DNA from: Gellertiella hungarica
GTDB lineage: Bacteria > Pseudomonadota > Alphaproteobacteria > Rhizobiales > Rhizobiaceae
Assembly: GCF_014197145.1 (NCBI RefSeq)
Contig: NZ_JACIEZ010000002.1
Location: 682,001 to 746,000, forward strand
Direction of reading: 5' to 3'
Length of the DNA: 64,000 nucleotides
The notes beneath the pieces are model-generated. The model did no database searches. It saw only the letters and a program-made list of their open reading frames with translations, and was not told where the DNA came from. Each line of letters opens with the position of its first letter. Position 1 is the stretch's first letter. A program made the position numbers and the translations under genes. This document shows, piece after piece, positions 52,212 to 61,772 of this stretch.

Positions 52212-53123
52212 CAACGGGATGAACTCTTCCTCGTCGCCGGGCACGATGTCGAAGCGGCCGGTCTTCCATTCCTGCTTGGCCTGTTCGATGCGCTCCTGGC
52301 TGGAGGACACGAAGTTCCACCAGATGTAGCGCTTGCCCTCCATGGCATCGCCGCCGAACAGCATCAGGTGGCAGCCCTCCGGCCCGGCGGCAAGGGTGAT
52401 CGGATCGCCCGGACGGAAGACGAGGAGCTGGTTTTCCGTGAAGGTATCGCCGGCGATGGTCACCCTGCCCGTCAGGATATAGGCCGCGCGCTCTTCCTCG
52501 CCGGCGGGGAAGGGGAAGCGGGCATTGGCGTCGAGCCGCAGGTCCACGTAAAGCGTGCCGGAAAAGGTCGGCACGGGTGCCTTGAGCCCCAGGAAGGAGC
52601 CGATCACCACGCGTCCCGACGCGCCCGCCTCGTCGAAGGTCGGCAGCGCCGGGGCGCCGGTGTGGTGGAAGGCGGGGTCGATTTCCTCCCGGTCCGAGGG
52701 AAGGGCGAGCCAGGTCTGCAAGCCGGAGAGGGAGAGCGGCCCGCCGCGCAGGTTTTCCGGCGTGCGCTCCGAATGCACGATCCCGCGCCCGGCTGTCATC
52801 AGGTTCACGTCGCCCGGGCGGATCACCAGCTCGGTGCCCAGGCTGTCGCGATGCTTGATGTCGCCGTCGAAGAGATAGGTGACGGTGGAGAGGCCGATAT
52901 GGGGATGCGGGCGCACGTCGAGCGCGGCGCCCGCCTCAAGCCGGGCAGGGCCCATGCGATCGAAGAAGATGAAGGGACCCACCAGCCGCCGCTTTGCGGT
53001 CGGCAAGGCCCGCCGCACCTCGAACCCGCCGATATCGCTGGTCCGCGGGATGATCAGCTGCTCGATCAGATCCGCCGCCGCCGCATCGCCCGCATCGGGA
53101 TCGTTTCCGGGAAAGAAGCTCAT
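52200..53123 (-). CDS. Pirin family protein
   Basis: 307 residues, bicupin. Metal motif in RPHPHIGLSTVTYLFDGDIKHRDSLGT (about 72-98) and MTAGRGIVHSERTPENL (about 110), with His of HPH, His in KHRDS and Glu/His in HSE. C-terminal pirin domain with GDPITLAAGPEGCHLMLFGG (about 245). Some pirins are quercetin dioxygenases, others regulators; not resolvable here. Repeat copy C lies upstream of its start. Confidence 0.92.
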   Translation of the reverse strand: MSFFPGNDPDAGDAAAADLIEQLIIPRTSDIGGFEVRRALPTAKRRLVGPFIFFDRMGPARLEAGAALDVRPHPHIGLSTVTYLFDGDIKHRDSLGTELVIRPGDVNLMTAGRGIVHSERTPENLRGGPLSLSGLQTWLALPSDREEIDPAFHHTGAPALPTFDEAGASGRVVIGSFLGLKAPVPTFSGTLYVDLRLDANARFPFPAGEEERAAYILTGRVTIAGDTFTENQLLVFRPGDPITLAAGPEGCHLMLFGGDAMEGKRYIWWNFVSSSQERIEQAKQEWKTGRFDIVPGDEEEFIPLPSG

Positions 53124-53213
53124 GGGCGGGGTCCTTCGCGTGGCTGAAGCGTGATGCCAGTATGGCGGATGGCGGCACGCTTGTCTTCAGGAGAGTCGCG
53201 TGGTTCCGGCACG

Positions 53214-53497
53214 GCGTCGAGTTTGCGGATGCGCATCCACCTCTGGCCTGCAAACCGTCGGGTTTGCGGCACCGCACCCCCCTCTGCCTTGCGCGCCGTT
53301 GCGTTTGACGTACCGCACCCCCCTCTGCCCTGCCGGGCATCTCCCCCTCAAGGGGGGAGATCGGGATGGGGTTTATGAAGGCAGTACCTCGCCAACGTTT
53401 CTGCAAATGAAACGCTGATTGTTTTGGGAAATCTTAAAAGCCACGGTCGATCTCCCCCCTTGAGGGGGAGATGTCCCGGCAGGGACAGAGGGGGGTG
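53214..53497. repeat. Composite palindromic repeat, copy C
   Basis: Core 53316-53497 with the same arms as copies A and B. To the left the CACC unit recurs at 53234, 53275 and 53316, exactly 41 bases apart. The inner hairpin is CGTTTC-TGCAAAT-GAAACG (53396-53414), paired as in copy A but with two changed bases on opposite sides. It separates pirin from xseB, together with about 90 bases (53124-53213) that hold nothing else I can see. Confidence 0.85.
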
Positions 53498-53545
53498 CGG
53501 TGCGGCAAATGCCCCGTCGCGCAGGGGCCGCGGGCGCTTGCACAC

Positions 53546-53797
53546 TCAGCCGTCGAGCGGTTCCGTGCCCTGGGGTTTGCCGGCGCGGTCGAGGCGGATT
53601 TTCTCGATGCGGCCTTCGGCGGCGGAAAGCAGGGTTTCGCAGTGCTTCTTCAGCGCCTCGCCGCGCTCGTAGATGGCGATGGATTCCTCGAGCGCCACAT
53701 CGCCGCGTTCGAGCCGCTGGACGATGGTCTCGAGCTCGGCAACGGCCTTTTCGAAGGAATAGGCGGAAACATCGGCGACGGCGGCGTCGGTGCTCAT
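53546..53797 (-). CDS. xseB: Exodeoxyribonuclease VII small subunit
   Basis: 83 residues, usual size. [55 protein letters not shown] is the whole XseB coiled-coil domain. Partner of XseA in degrading single-stranded DNA ends. Ten bases downstream of the HDAC-like gene, so same operon. Confidence 0.95.
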   Translation of the reverse strand: MSTDAAVADVSAYSFEKAVAELETIVQRLERGDVALEESIAIYERGEALKKHCETLLSAAEGRIEKIRLDRAGKPQGTEPLDG

Positions 53798-53807
53798 GAT
53801 ATCGTTC

Positions 53808-54737
53808 TCAACCCTTCATCAGACGCAGGATATGCAGGCCCGCCGACTCGGCGAGGCCCTCGAGATCATAGCCGCCTTCAAGCAGGCTGACGACCCGGCC
53901 CCTGGCGCATTTTCCCGCGAGATCGAGAAGCTTGCCGGTTGCCCAGTCGAAGTCGTCGCCGACGAGGTTGATCTGGCCGAGCGGATCCCGGTAATGGGCG
54001 TCGAAGCCGGCGGAAATCAGGATGAGGTCGGGCGCGAAGGCCTCCACCGCCGGCAGGACGCGCTCCCGGAAGGCCGCGCGGAAATGGTCGCTGCCGTCAT
54101 GGGGGTTGAGCGGCGCGTTGACGATGGTGCCCGCCGTGCCCGTTTCCGTTTTCGCGCCCGTGCCGGGATAGAGCGGCATCTGGTGGGTGGAGGCAAAGAG
54201 CACGGAGGGATCGTCCCAGAAGATGTCCTGCGTGCCGTTGCCGTGATGCACGTCCCAGTCGACGATGGCCACGCGCTCTGCCCCGTGCGCCTGCTGCGCA
54301 TGGCGGGCGGCAATCGCCACCGTATTGAAGAAGCAGAAGCCCATGGCCTTCTCGCGCTCGGCATGATGGCCGGGAGGACGGCCGGCGACGAAGGCATTGT
54401 CGGCCCGGCCGGCAAAGACGTCATCGACGGCGGCAAGCGCCCCGCCGATGGCAGAAAGGGCCGCCTTCAGGCTTTCCGGGCCCGCATAGGTATCGGGATC
54501 GAGCTGGCTCATGCCCTCTTCCGGCATGGCGCGCATCACCGAAAAGAGGTGGCTTTCCGGATGGGCGAGCAGCACGGCATCCTCGCTGGCAACGGGCGCC
54601 TCGCGCCGGATCAGCGGGGCGAAGTTCGGATGTTCGAGCGCGATGTTCAGCGAGCGCAGCCGATCCGCCCTTTCGGGGTGTCCGGCGGGCGTGAGGTGGT
54701 TCAGGAAGACGGGGTTCTCGTAATAATGGGTGGCCAT
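53808..54737 (-). CDS. Histone-deacetylase family amidohydrolase
   Basis: 309 residues. Zn-dependent deacetylase fold: [28 protein letters not shown] (about 118-145), [26 protein letters not shown] (about 155-180), [14 protein letters not shown] (about 248, third metal Asp), LEGGYDL (about 289). Bacterial members act on acetylpolyamines or other small amides; substrate unknown. Start 54737 ([14 protein letters not shown]). Confidence 0.92.
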   Translation of the reverse strand: MATHYYENPVFLNHLTPAGHPERADRLRSLNIALEHPNFAPLIRREAPVASEDAVLLAHPESHLFSVMRAMPEEGMSQLDPDTYAGPESLKAALSAIGGALAAVDDVFAGRADNAFVAGRPPGHHAEREKAMGFCFFNTVAIAARHAQQAHGAERVAIVDWDVHHGNGTQDIFWDDPSVLFASTHQMPLYPGTGAKTETGTAGTIVNAPLNPHDGSDHFRAAFRERVLPAVEAFAPDLILISAGFDAHYRDPLGQINLVGDDFDWATGKLLDLAGKCARGRVVSLLEGGYDLEGLAESAGLHILRLMKG

Positions 54738-54882
54738 GGGTGCTCCTGACTGCTGCCCAAGAGATAGGGGCCGGGTCCGGCAAGGTCCAGCAAAAGCGGC
54801 TGCCCCGTGGATTTTCCGGGTGGACAGCCGGTGCGAAAAGCCGTGTTATGGCGTTTGTTCACCAAACGTTCAGGCCGATTCC

Positions 54883-56067
54883 ATGATCGAGATTTCCAAT
54901 GCGCTTGCCCGCCGCCTGTTCCTGCAAAGCCAGGGACTGGCCGATCCGCCCGGCCGCTCGCTCGGGCGAAAGGGCCTGCTCGATCTCGTCCACGGCCTCG
55001 GTTTCGTGCAGGTGGACAGCGTGCAGACGGTGGAGCGCGCCCATCACCAGATCCTGTTTTCGCGCAACCAGACCTACCGCCGGGAGGATCTGTCCCACCT
55101 CCTGGAAACGGAGCGCAGCCTCTTCGAGCACTGGACGCACGATGCCTCGGTGATCCCCTCGGCCTTCTTTCCCTACTGGAAGCACCGCTTCCGCCGCCGC
55201 GAACCGGTCATGATCGAGCGCTGGACGAAATGGCAGGGGGAGGGGTTCCTGAGCGCCACCGAGGAGGTGCTGGCCCGCATCCGCGAAAACGGGCCGCTGC
55301 TGTCGCGGGAGATGAAGGAGACCCCGCAGAAATCCACCGGCTGGTGGGACTGGCACCCTTCCAAGACCGCGCTCGAATTTCTCTGGCACACGGGCAAGCT
55401 CGCCATCGCGGGGCGGGAGGGCTTCCAGAAGGTCTACGACCTCAGCGAGCGCGTCATCCCCGCCGAGCATCACGAGGCCGAGGTGAGCGAGGCCGACTTC
55501 ATCGACTGGGCCTGCGAGAGCGCGCTATCGCGCCTCGGCTTTGCCACCCACGGCGAGATCGCCGCCTTCTACGATCTCGTATCGCCGGAAGAGGCAAAGG
55601 CCTGGGTGGAGAAGAACCGCGGCCGTCTCGAGGAGGTGGCAATCGGCACGGTGGATGGAAAGATGCGCCCGTCGCTGGCGCCCGCCGGCTTTTCGGCGCG
55701 CCTTGCCGATTGTCCGGAGCCGCCGGCCCGCGTGCGGGTTCTCTCGCCCTTCGACCCGATGATCCGCGACCGGAACCGCTGCGAAAGGCTTTTCGGCTTC
55801 CGCTACCGCATCGAGATTTTCGTGCCAGAGGCGAAGCGGGAATATGGCTATTATGTCTTCCCGCTCCTGGAAGGCGACCGGCTGATCGGCCGCATCGACA
55901 TGAAGGCGGAGCGCAAGGGCGGCACCCTCGACGTGAAGCGCCTCTGGCTCGAACCCGGCGTGAAGCCCTCCGCCGGCCGGCTGGAAAGGCTCGACTCCGA
56001 ACTTCACCGCCTTGCGCGCTTCACTGGCGTGGAAAGCGTCCGCTATCTGGAGGGATGGCGGGGCTAG
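54883..56067 (+). CDS. YcaQ-type winged-helix DNA glycosylase
   Basis: 394 residues. HTH_42/AlkZ-like fold made of three winged helices. The N-terminal LGFVQVDSVQTVERAHHQILFSRN has the QxD catalytic-type motif of YcaQ enzymes that unhook interstrand DNA crosslinks, and HWTHDASVIPSAFFPYW (about 85) is family-typical. C-terminal FGFRYRIEIFVPEAKREYGYYVFPLLEGDRLIGRIDMKAER is also conserved. ATG 54883; upstream codons not family-like. Divergent from the HDAC-like gene. Confidence 0.9.
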   Translation: MIEISNALARRLFLQSQGLADPPGRSLGRKGLLDLVHGLGFVQVDSVQTVERAHHQILFSRNQTYRREDLSHLLETERSLFEHWTHDASVIPSAFFPYWKHRFRRREPVMIERWTKWQGEGFLSATEEVLARIRENGPLLSREMKETPQKSTGWWDWHPSKTALEFLWHTGKLAIAGREGFQKVYDLSERVIPAEHHEAEVSEADFIDWACESALSRLGFATHGEIAAFYDLVSPEEAKAWVEKNRGRLEEVAIGTVDGKMRPSLAPAGFSARLADCPEPPARVRVLSPFDPMIRDRNRCERLFGFRYRIEIFVPEAKREYGYYVFPLLEGDRLIGRIDMKAERKGGTLDVKRLWLEPGVKPSAGRLERLDSELHRLARFTGVESVRYLEGWRG

Positions 56068-56094
56068 CCCCGTTTCCCCCGGACAGGGCAATCC

Positions 56095-57195
56095 TCAGAG
56101 GATCACCGTGCCGGAGATTTCGATGCCGAAGCCTTCGAGGCCCACATAGTGGCGCTCGCGGGAGGCGAGGAGGCGGATGGAGGTGATGCCGAGGTCCTTG
56201 AGGATCTGGGCGCCGAGGCCGATTTCCAGCCACTCGCTTTCGCGCGCCTGCGCTTCCGAATGGCCTTCGCGGTCGTGCTTGCCCTTGCGGGCGGTCTCGG
56301 ACTGGCCGACGCCGACCGAACCTTCGCGCAGGTAGACGATCACGCCGCGGCCTTCGGCGGCAATGCGCTCCATGATCCGGTCGATCTGCCGGTTGGCGCC
56401 GAACACATCCGCGCCGACATTCTCGAGATGCAGCCGGACCGGAATGTCCTGGCCGTCGCGGATGTCGCCGAAGACGATCGCCACGTGGTGCATGGGGTCC
56501 CAGGGCAGGGAATAGGTGTGGGCCATGGCGCGGCCATGGGGCGTCTCGACGGGGAAGGAGGCGCCGGTCTCGATCAGCTTTTCCTTGCGCTGGCGATAGG
56601 CGATGAGGTCGGCGACCGAAACCTGCTTCAGCCCGTGCCGGACGGCGAAATCGGCCACCTGCGGGCCGCGCATCACGGTGCCGTCGTCGTTGACCAGCTC
56701 GCAGATGACGCCGACCGGCGGCAGGTTCGCCAGCTTGCAGAGGTCGACGGCCGCTTCCGTATGGCCGGAGCGCATCAGCACGCCGCCTTCACGGGCGACC
56801 AGCGGGAAGATGTGGCCGGGGCGGACGAAATCCGCAGGGCCGGCATTGGGATTGGCCAGGTTGCGCACGGTCGCGGTGCGGTCGTCGGCCGAAATGCCGG
56901 TTGTCGTGCCGAACTTGTAGTCGACCGAAACGGTGAAGGCGGTGGTGTGGGCGCTGTCGTTTTCGGCCACCATCGCGGAAAGGTTCATGCGCTTGGCGAT
57001 CTCGCGGGGCATGGGCGTGCAGACGATGCCGGAGGTGTGGCGCACGATGAAGGCCATCTTTTCCGGCGTGCAATGCACGGCGGCGACGATCAGGTCGCCT
57101 TCGTTCTCGCGGCCGTCGTCGTCGGTGACGACGACGATCTCGCCCGCCTCGAAGGCGCGGATGGCTTCGACGACACGCTTCTGGTCATAGGCCAT
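56095..57195 (-). CDS. ribB: 3,4-dihydroxy-2-butanone-4-phosphate synthase, with degenerate RibA-like half
   Basis: 366 residues. RibB half (about 1-205) is complete: VVTDDDGRENEGDL, acidic loop for Mg, RHTSGIVCTPMP, TTTGISADDRT, RPGHIFPLVAREGGVLMRSGHTEAAVDL. The C-terminal half (about 210-366) looks like GTP cyclohydrolase II (VRLHLENVGADVFGANRQIDRIMERI), but the Zn-binding Cys of active RibA (C..., DCG) are absent, so it should not open GTP. This hybrid is common in alphaproteobacteria. 17 bases after aroC; no FMN riboswitch upstream. Confidence 0.95.
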   Translation of the reverse strand: MAYDQKRVVEAIRAFEAGEIVVVTDDDGRENEGDLIVAAVHCTPEKMAFIVRHTSGIVCTPMPREIAKRMNLSAMVAENDSAHTTAFTVSVDYKFGTTTGISADDRTATVRNLANPNAGPADFVRPGHIFPLVAREGGVLMRSGHTEAAVDLCKLANLPPVGVICELVNDDGTVMRGPQVADFAVRHGLKQVSVADLIAYRQRKEKLIETGASFPVETPHGRAMAHTYSLPWDPMHHVAIVFGDIRDGQDIPVRLHLENVGADVFGANRQIDRIMERIAAEGRGVIVYLREGSVGVGQSETARKGKHDREGHSEAQARESEWLEIGLGAQILKDLGITSIRLLASRERHYVGLEGFGIEISGTVIL

Positions 57196-57212
57196 GATGG
57201 CTCTCCCTGTGC

Positions 57213-58307
57213 TTATTTCAGGCGGCCGGTCTGGCCGCGGTCCCGGAGGTAGTGATCGGCGATGGCGCAGGCGAGCATGGCTTCGCCCACCGGCACCGCC
57301 CGGATGCCGACGCAGGGGTCGTGCCTGCCCTTGGTGCGCACATTCACCTCCTCGCCATCCGCGTTGATGGAGCGGCGCTCGGTGAGGATGGAGGAGGTGG
57401 GCTTGATGGCGAAGCGCGCGACGATGGGCATGCCGGTCGAGATGCCGCCGAGAATGCCGCCCGCATGGTTCGACAGGAACCGCGGCTGGCCGTCGGGGCC
57501 GATGCGCATCTCGTCGGCATTCTCCTCGCCGGTGATCTCGGCGGCCTCGAAACCGTTGCCGATCTCCACGCCCTTGACCGCGTTGATCGACATCAGGAGC
57601 CCGGCAATGTCCTGGTCGAGCTTGCCGTAGAGCGGTGCGCCGAGACCGGCGGGGACACCTTCCGCCACCACCTCGATGACGGCGCCGACGGAAGAGCCGG
57701 CCTTGCGGATGCCGTCGAGATACTCTTCCCAGACGGGCACGATCTCCCGGTCGGGGCTGAAGAAAGGGTTGTTGCCCACTTCCGCCCAGTCCCAGTTCTG
57801 CCGGTTGATGCGGTGCTTGCCGATCTGGATCAGCGCGCCGCGGATCGTCACGCCCGGGATCACGAGCCGGGCCAGCGCGCCGGCGGCAACCCGGGCCGCC
57901 GTCTCGCGGGCGGAGGAGCGCCCGCCGCCGCGATAGTCGCGGACCCCGTATTTCACGTCATAGGTATAGTCCGCATGGCCAGGCCGGTACTGGCGGGCGA
58001 TCTCGCCGTAATCCTTCGAGCGCTGGTCGGTGTTCTCGATCAGGAGCGAGATCGGCGTGCCAGTGGTGACGAAGGCGCCGTCCTCCTGCGGCATCACACC
58101 GGAAAGCACCTTCACGAGGTCGTCCTCGCGGCGCTGCGTGACGAAGCGGTTCTGGCCGGGCTTGCGCTTGTCCAGATAGTCCTGCAGGTCGGCGAGCGTG
58201 AAGCGCAGGCCAGGCGGGCAGCCATCCACGACGGCGCCAAGGGCGGGCCCGTGGCTTTCGCCCCAGGTGGTGACGCGGAAGAGATGGCCGAAGGAATTGT
58301 GCGACAT
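57213..58307 (-). CDS. aroC: Chorismate synthase
   Basis: 364 residues. Last step of the shikimate pathway: EPSP to chorismate, FMNH2-dependent. N-terminus [24 protein letters not shown] with catalytic His, then [24 protein letters not shown] (about 120), and the C-terminal R-rich FMN site in [13 protein letters not shown] and [14 protein letters not shown] (about 325). ATG 58307 chosen at the family start. Leads ribB. Confidence 0.97.
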   Translation of the reverse strand: MSHNSFGHLFRVTTWGESHGPALGAVVDGCPPGLRFTLADLQDYLDKRKPGQNRFVTQRREDDLVKVLSGVMPQEDGAFVTTGTPISLLIENTDQRSKDYGEIARQYRPGHADYTYDVKYGVRDYRGGGRSSARETAARVAAGALARLVIPGVTIRGALIQIGKHRINRQNWDWAEVGNNPFFSPDREIVPVWEEYLDGIRKAGSSVGAVIEVVAEGVPAGLGAPLYGKLDQDIAGLLMSINAVKGVEIGNGFEAAEITGEENADEMRIGPDGQPRFLSNHAGGILGGISTGMPIVARFAIKPTSSILTERRSINADGEEVNVRTKGRHDPCVGIRAVPVGEAMLACAIADHYLRDRGQTGRLK

Positions 58308-58398
58308 GAGCTGAAACCGTTGCGCGCGGCCTTTCCGGGCCGCCATTGAAGTCGGCTGACTATTAGAGGATCAGGGGCAGGCGCGACAAGCGCCTTCT

Positions 58399-61300
58399 TC
58401 AGCGCACTGCGCCTTGTACGCTGCGGCTTGCGGGCCGCTCGCCGATCCAGTGGTTGCGCAGGGCCGCCTCGGCGAAATCGTCGAAGGAAAGCGGCCGCGC
58501 GAAGGCGTAGCCCTGCAGGATGTCGCAGCCGAGCGCCAGCAGCATGTCCGCATGTTCCATCGTCTCCACCCCTTCCGCCACGGTTTCAACCCCGAGCGAG
58601 CGGGCGATCTCGATGATCGAGCGCACCAGCGCCCGCTCCTTCGGTGAGTTCATGATCGGCTTCACCAGCTGGCGGTCGATCTTGAGACGCTTCGGCTTCA
58701 GCCGGAGAAGGCTGACGATGGAGGTATGGCCGGTGCCGAAATCGTCGATCTCGATCTCGATGCCGAGGTCCTTGATGCGCTCGAGATTGCCCTGCATCAC
58801 GTCGTCGCGATCGTCGAGGAAGATCGCCTCCACCAGCTCGAATGCGATCTCGCCGGGGCGGAAAGGCAGGTCCTTGAGCGTCTCGTAGAGCGAGGCGTCG
58901 TTGAGCCGGCGGGCCGAGACATTCACCGAGAGGCGGGAGAGGTCGATCCCCCGTGCCGCGAGCCGGTACTTGTCGCGCAGTGCCGTCTCCAGCACGATCC
59001 GGTCGAGCGCCTGCACCACGTTGAGCTCCTCGGCGATCCCGAGGAATTTTTCCGGACCCAGCAGGCCCTGGCTCGGGTGGTTCCACCTGACCAGCGCCTC
59101 CGCGCCGATGAGGGTGAAGGTGCGCGCGTCGAATTGCGGCTGGTACCAGGCGGTGAATTCGCCCCGCTCGAGCCCGGCAAGGATCTCGTCGGCGGTGCGC
59201 TTGTTGGTGATGATCTCCGCATGCAGGTCCTGGGTGAAGAACTGGAAGCAGTTCCGCCCCTCGTTCTTGGCGCGGTAGAGCGCGACGTCGGCATTGATCA
59301 GCAGCTTGCGCGCATCGATGCGCTGGCCCGCCGCCGTGGCAATCCCGATCGAAACGCCGCAACGGCAGGGGAAGCCCTCGAAATCCACCGGATGGCGCAT
59401 TTCGTCGATGATCCGCTGGGCGAGCGAGGAAAGCTCCGCCTCGCCGATGCGGTCCTCCACGAGGATGACGAATTCGTCGCCGCCGATGCGGGCGACCAGA
59501 TCGTCCGGATGCACGTTGCGACGGAGGATTTCCGAGGCATTGACCAGCATGGCATCGCCCGCCGCATGGCCGAGCGTGTCGTTGATCTGCTTGAAGCGGT
59601 CGAGGTCGAGATGCAGCACCGCAAAGCGCAGGCGCTCCTGATGGCTGCGGCGCGACAGCGCGTCGAGCGCGAGGTCGAAGCGGCGGCGGTTGGCAATGCC
59701 GGTCAGCGGGTCGTGCAGCGCGTTGTGCTCGATGCGCTCCTTGGCGGCGCGCAGCTCCGCGTTCATGGCATCGGCCTCTTCCTTCGCCGCCTTCAGCGCC
59801 GCCGTCATCAGCGCGTCCTGGGTCATGTCGAAGGCCATGCCGACGATGGTGTAGGAGCCGTCCTTGTCGTGGTGCACCTGGCCGACGAGGCGCACGTAGC
59901 GGCATTCGCCGTTCTCCAGCGGCACGCGGCAGATGATGGAGTCCTTGCCGTTGAAGGCGGAGAGCGAGGAGAAGGCATTGCGGAAGGCGGTCCGGTCTTC
60001 GGGGATGAGGCAGGCCTCCCACTGGCCGACGCTGATCGGACCGTCACGGCGGCTGTGGTTGAAGAGCTGGTCCATCCGCTCGTCCCAGAAGGCCGTGCCA
60101 TCCGGCAGCGAGGCTTCCCAGATGCCGCAGTTGTAGGAATCGAGCGCAAGGTCCAGCTTGCGCGACAGCTCCTCGAGCTCCCGCTCGCGGCTCGAAAGCT
60201 CGTCCAGCGCCAGCTCCAGCTCCGCATTCTTGATGTCGGTGTTTTCCTTGGCCTGCTGCAGGGTCTCGTTGCGCTCCACGTCGTCGGTCACGTCCCAGAC
60301 GATGCCCGCGGTGCGCGAACCTGCCGTTTCCTCGATGTGGGAGCTTGCCGAGCGCAGGTGGCGGATGGTGCCGTCGGCCCTGACGATGCGGAACTGCACC
60401 GAGCGCCCTGGCTGCCCGCTGGCGGCCTTCTCGAAGTGCTCGAGCCAGACGGCCCGGTCTTCCGGATGCACGGCCTGCTGCCACTTGCCCATCGGCCGCA
60501 CCGCCTCCGCATCCGCAAAGCCGTGCAGGCTCGCGGCGCAGCCGTCGAAATAGAGTGCGCTGCGGTCTGCCGACAGCTCCCAGACGCCGATGTGGGAGGA
60601 TTCGAGTGCCAGGTCGAGCCGCTGCGACAGCGTGCGCAGCTGGGTTTCCCGGCTCTGCAGCTCGTTGATGATGCCGTTGCGCTCGGACAGAAGCAGCAGC
60701 GACGCGGTGATCGGCAGCAGGATGACCGCGCCGGACAGCAGCAGAAGGATGCGCAGCAGCACCTGGTTGTGCGGATGCTGGTTCCAGCCCTCGGCCGGCG
60801 CGGCGCTGATTTCCCAGGTGCCGCCGGGGAAGGCGAGGACCTTGCGCACCGGCTGGAGTTCGCCGAGCTCCGCATCGCCGAAGAAGGTGGGTGCGTCGAC
60901 GATGGTCTGCGAGATGTCGCGGAGCGCGAGCCGCACCCGGTCGACGGTGCGGGGTCCGCCCGTCAGCAGGTCGGTCTCGCGGTAGAAGCTGTTTTCGTCG
61001 ATCACCGCCTCGATGGCGCCCCAGACGCGGGCGCCCATGCGGGTGTTGACGATGACGGGGTAGACGACGACGAAGGCGCCGCGCATGTCGTCGGTCAGGA
61101 CCGGACCCATGAAGTGCGGCTTGCGCGCGCCCTCGTTGCGGGTCGTCCAGTCGCGTCCGAAGACCTGGTGCAGGTCCGAGCCGACGGCGACATCGCGGCT
61201 CTCGGGCGGCACGACCATCTTCACCCGGAAGTCGGGCGCAATCGCGATGGACACGATGGAGGGGTTGCGCGCGATCAGCCGGCGCATCTGCGCTTCCAGT

Positions 61301-61581
61301 GCCGAGACCGACTGCTGCGGCTGCACGGCCATCTGGTTGGCGAAATTCTCGATGGTGGAGATGTGAACCTTGATCTTCGATTCCACCTGCGCGCGGATCA
61401 GCTCCGCCTGGTTGTCGACGCGCGCGCGCAGCTCGCGGTCATAGAAGGTGGAGTTCTGGTAATCGACCAGGAATCCGAGGATGGCGACGACTCCGGCCAC
61501 AACGGTTGCCGCGAGCACCGTTGAGCGCGTGTTCACGGCCAGCGCACTGCCGAGCCGCACAAGTTTGCCGTAGAGAGTCAA
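58399..61581 (-). CDS. CHASE-PAS-PAS-GGDEF-EAL membrane protein
   Basis: 1060 residues, c-di-GMP turnover. TM1 about 20-40, extracytoplasmic CHASE-type sensor about 45-275, TM2 about 280-305, two PAS domains (about 325-440 and 480-600) each preceded by a short coiled coil, GGDEF about 625-790 with intact RIGGDEFVIL (so a likely active diguanylate cyclase), EAL about 800-1045 with EALVRW, FELVEAIFLDD, DDFGTGHTS and the AEGVET loop (phosphodiesterase residues present). A dual-function enzyme whose direction depends on sensor input (inference). Start 61581. Confidence 0.94.
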   Translation of the reverse strand: MTLYGKLVRLGSALAVNTRSTVLAATVVAGVVAILGFLVDYQNSTFYDRELRARVDNQAELIRAQVESKIKVHISTIENFANQMAVQPQQSVSALEAQMRRLIARNPSIVSIAIAPDFRVKMVVPPESRDVAVGSDLHQVFGRDWTTRNEGARKPHFMGPVLTDDMRGAFVVVYPVIVNTRMGARVWGAIEAVIDENSFYRETDLLTGGPRTVDRVRLALRDISQTIVDAPTFFGDAELGELQPVRKVLAFPGGTWEISAAPAEGWNQHPHNQVLLRILLLLSGAVILLPITASLLLLSERNGIINELQSRETQLRTLSQRLDLALESSHIGVWELSADRSALYFDGCAASLHGFADAEAVRPMGKWQQAVHPEDRAVWLEHFEKAASGQPGRSVQFRIVRADGTIRHLRSASSHIEETAGSRTAGIVWDVTDDVERNETLQQAKENTDIKNAELELALDELSSRERELEELSRKLDLALDSYNCGIWEASLPDGTAFWDERMDQLFNHSRRDGPISVGQWEACLIPEDRTAFRNAFSSLSAFNGKDSIICRVPLENGECRYVRLVGQVHHDKDGSYTIVGMAFDMTQDALMTAALKAAKEEADAMNAELRAAKERIEHNALHDPLTGIANRRRFDLALDALSRRSHQERLRFAVLHLDLDRFKQINDTLGHAAGDAMLVNASEILRRNVHPDDLVARIGGDEFVILVEDRIGEAELSSLAQRIIDEMRHPVDFEGFPCRCGVSIGIATAAGQRIDARKLLINADVALYRAKNEGRNCFQFFTQDLHAEIITNKRTADEILAGLERGEFTAWYQPQFDARTFTLIGAEALVRWNHPSQGLLGPEKFLGIAEELNVVQALDRIVLETALRDKYRLAARGIDLSRLSVNVSARRLNDASLYETLKDLPFRPGEIAFELVEAIFLDDRDDVMQGNLERIKDLGIEIEIDDFGTGHTSIVSLLRLKPKRLKIDRQLVKPIMNSPKERALVRSIIEIARSLGVETVAEGVETMEHADMLLALGCDILQGYAFARPLSFDDFAEAALRNHWIGERPASRSVQGAVR

Positions 61582-61772
61582 GAACCGTCACCATATATTC
61601 GCAAGTACGGGCGATCCTACCGCGAGGCTCTTAATGCTCTATTGAACCGGAATGAGTAGTTTCCACAATATCCGATACATAAAATTTTCAGGAATACGCA
61701 TAGGCGTTGCGGCTGAAGCACTTGCAGCGGCCGGGACACAGTGCCGCAGGGCTGGGCATAACGCCTTAAGGT

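Noticed and set aside
57196-57212. FMN riboswitch before ribB
   Set aside because: Only 17 bases separate ribB from aroC; there is no room for one and ribB is read from the aroC transcript.
58726-61524. 932-codon open frame on the plus strand opposite the GGDEF-EAL gene
   Set aside because: Antisense shadow: no domains, Arg/Val/Leu/Asp skew, and the minus strand has intact GGDEF and EAL motifs.
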